NCBI RefSeq assembly: GCF_024448715.1
Contig: NZ_JAMOHZ010000001.1
Location: 186,001 to 250,000 of the forward strand
DNA length: 64,000 bases
Direction of reading: 5' to 3'
DNA from: Stutzerimonas stutzeri
GTDB lineage: Bacteria; Pseudomonadota; Gammaproteobacteria; Pseudomonadales; Pseudomonadaceae
Part shown: positions 63,596-64,000 of the stretch, one piece after another
Position numbering within the stretch: position 1 is the stretch's first letter
Layout of the letters: every line of letters begins with the position of its first letter
Translations under genes and position numbers: made by a program
The notes under the pieces: model-generated
What the model was told of the DNA's origin: nothing
Database searches by the model: none
Seen by the model: the letters and a program-made list of their open reading frames with translations, nothing else

Positions 63596-64000
63596 GCGCG
63601 CCCTCCAGCCACTTCGCTTATGGCATCGATGATGTTGGAGTAAGCGCCGCAACGACAGATATTGCCGCTCATGCGTTCACGCAGCTCGTCCGCGCTGAGC
63701 GGCGGCGCCGCGGTAATGTCGCCGCTGACATGACTCGAAATGCCCTGCTTGATTTCATCGAGTACGGATACCGCCGAACAGATCTGGCCCGGCGTGCAGT
63801 AGCCGCACTGATAGCCGTCATGTTTGACGAAAGCTGCCTGCATCGGGTGCAGCTGCTCCGGTGTGCCAAGCCCTTCGATGGTGGTGATCTCCGCATCCTG
63901 GTGCATGACCGCAAGGCTCAGACAACTGTTGATGCGCTGGCCGTCGACAATCATGGTGCATGCGCCGCACTGCCCGTGATCGCAGCCTTTCTTGCTGCCG
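63592..64000 (-). CDS. 2Fe-2S subunit of the aldehyde oxidoreductase (PaoA/YagT-like), partial
   Basis: The coding frame runs off the window end, so the N-terminus, which in PaoA carries a Tat signal, is missing. The visible 136 residues start with [20 protein letters not shown], which has the plant-type 2Fe-2S cysteine spacing (C-x4-C-x2-C). The second cluster motif is [16 protein letters not shown] and [16 protein letters not shown]. It is the first gene of the operon. Confidence 0.92.
   Translation of the reverse strand, partial: GSKKGCDHGQCGACTMIVDGQRINSCLSLAVMHQDAEITTIEGLGTPEQLHPMQAAFVKHDGYQCGYCTPGQICSAVSVLDEIKQGISSHVSGDITAAPPLSADELRERMSGNICRCGAYSNIIDAISEVAGGRA

Noticed and set aside
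1-64000. CRISPR arrays, tRNA or rRNA genes, prophage or transposase genes
   Set aside because: No spaced direct repeats, cloverleaf or rRNA segments, integrase or transposase motifs were seen; only REP-type and other short repeats are present.

Overview
The window is about 64 kb of high-GC DNA from a Pseudomonas-type gammaproteobacterium, plausibly a Stutzerimonas or Pseudomonas species. The evidence is the complete exa/ped quinoprotein alcohol-oxidation locus in pseudomonad order, a Pseudomonas-type REP element (GTAGGAGCGAGCTTGCTCG) and the codon usage. No rRNA, tRNA, CRISPR array, prophage or transposase gene was seen.

Region 1 (1-27073) is a regulon for periplasmic PQQ-dependent alcohol oxidation. 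It starts with a partial NosR/NirI-like membrane protein, a porin, a FIST sensor paired with an NahK/ErcS'-type hybrid kinase, and the LuxR-type regulator ErbR/AgmR (PedR1). Next come the PQQ-associated ABC operon, a cupredoxin-like protein, and a PedS2/PedR2-type two-component pair. The catalytic genes follow: a calcium-type dehydrogenase (PedE/ExaA), its cytochrome c (PedF/ExaB), a binding protein (PedG), a lanthanide-type dehydrogenase (PedH), an aldehyde dehydrogenase (PedI/ExaC), ErcA and ErcS. A CTACCAA box lies 126-128 nt before the starts of pedF, pedH and pedI.

Region 2 (27566-36630) is a guanidine-degradation operon behind a guanidine-I (ykkC) riboswitch. It encodes an ABC permease and ATPase, the two carboxyguanidine-deiminase-type proteins (formerly urea-carboxylase-associated proteins), a biotin-dependent guanidine/urea carboxylase and allophanate hydrolase. 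The carboxylase ORF contains an in-frame REP element.

Region 3 (37212-46563) is the most novel part. A second guanidine-I riboswitch precedes a ten-gene-plus, translationally coupled operon: binding protein, membrane fatty-acid-desaturase-type di-iron enzyme, two SDRs, an EamA transporter, a creatininase-like amidohydrolase, an isochorismatase-like amidohydrolase, a metallo-beta-lactamase-fold hydrolase, an unrecognised protein, and an ABC permease plus ATPase. I infer a pathway that takes up a substituted or cyclic guanidine compound and converts it to guanidine, which would induce both operons and feed region 2.

Region 4 (46842-54877) fits nitrogen handling. It has an ammonium transporter fused to PAS, GGDEF and EAL domains, an acetyltransferase-like alpha/beta hydrolase, a type III glutamine-synthetase-like ligase, the binding protein typical of urea/guanidine-carboxylase regions (missing from region 2), and a TetR regulator.

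Region 5 (54866-64000) holds accessory metabolism: two VOC proteins, two SDRs, a TetR regulator with three near-identical palindromic operators, a saccharopine-dehydrogenase-like protein, an AraC regulator, and a Pao/Yag-type molybdenum aldehyde oxidoreductase operon cut by the window end.
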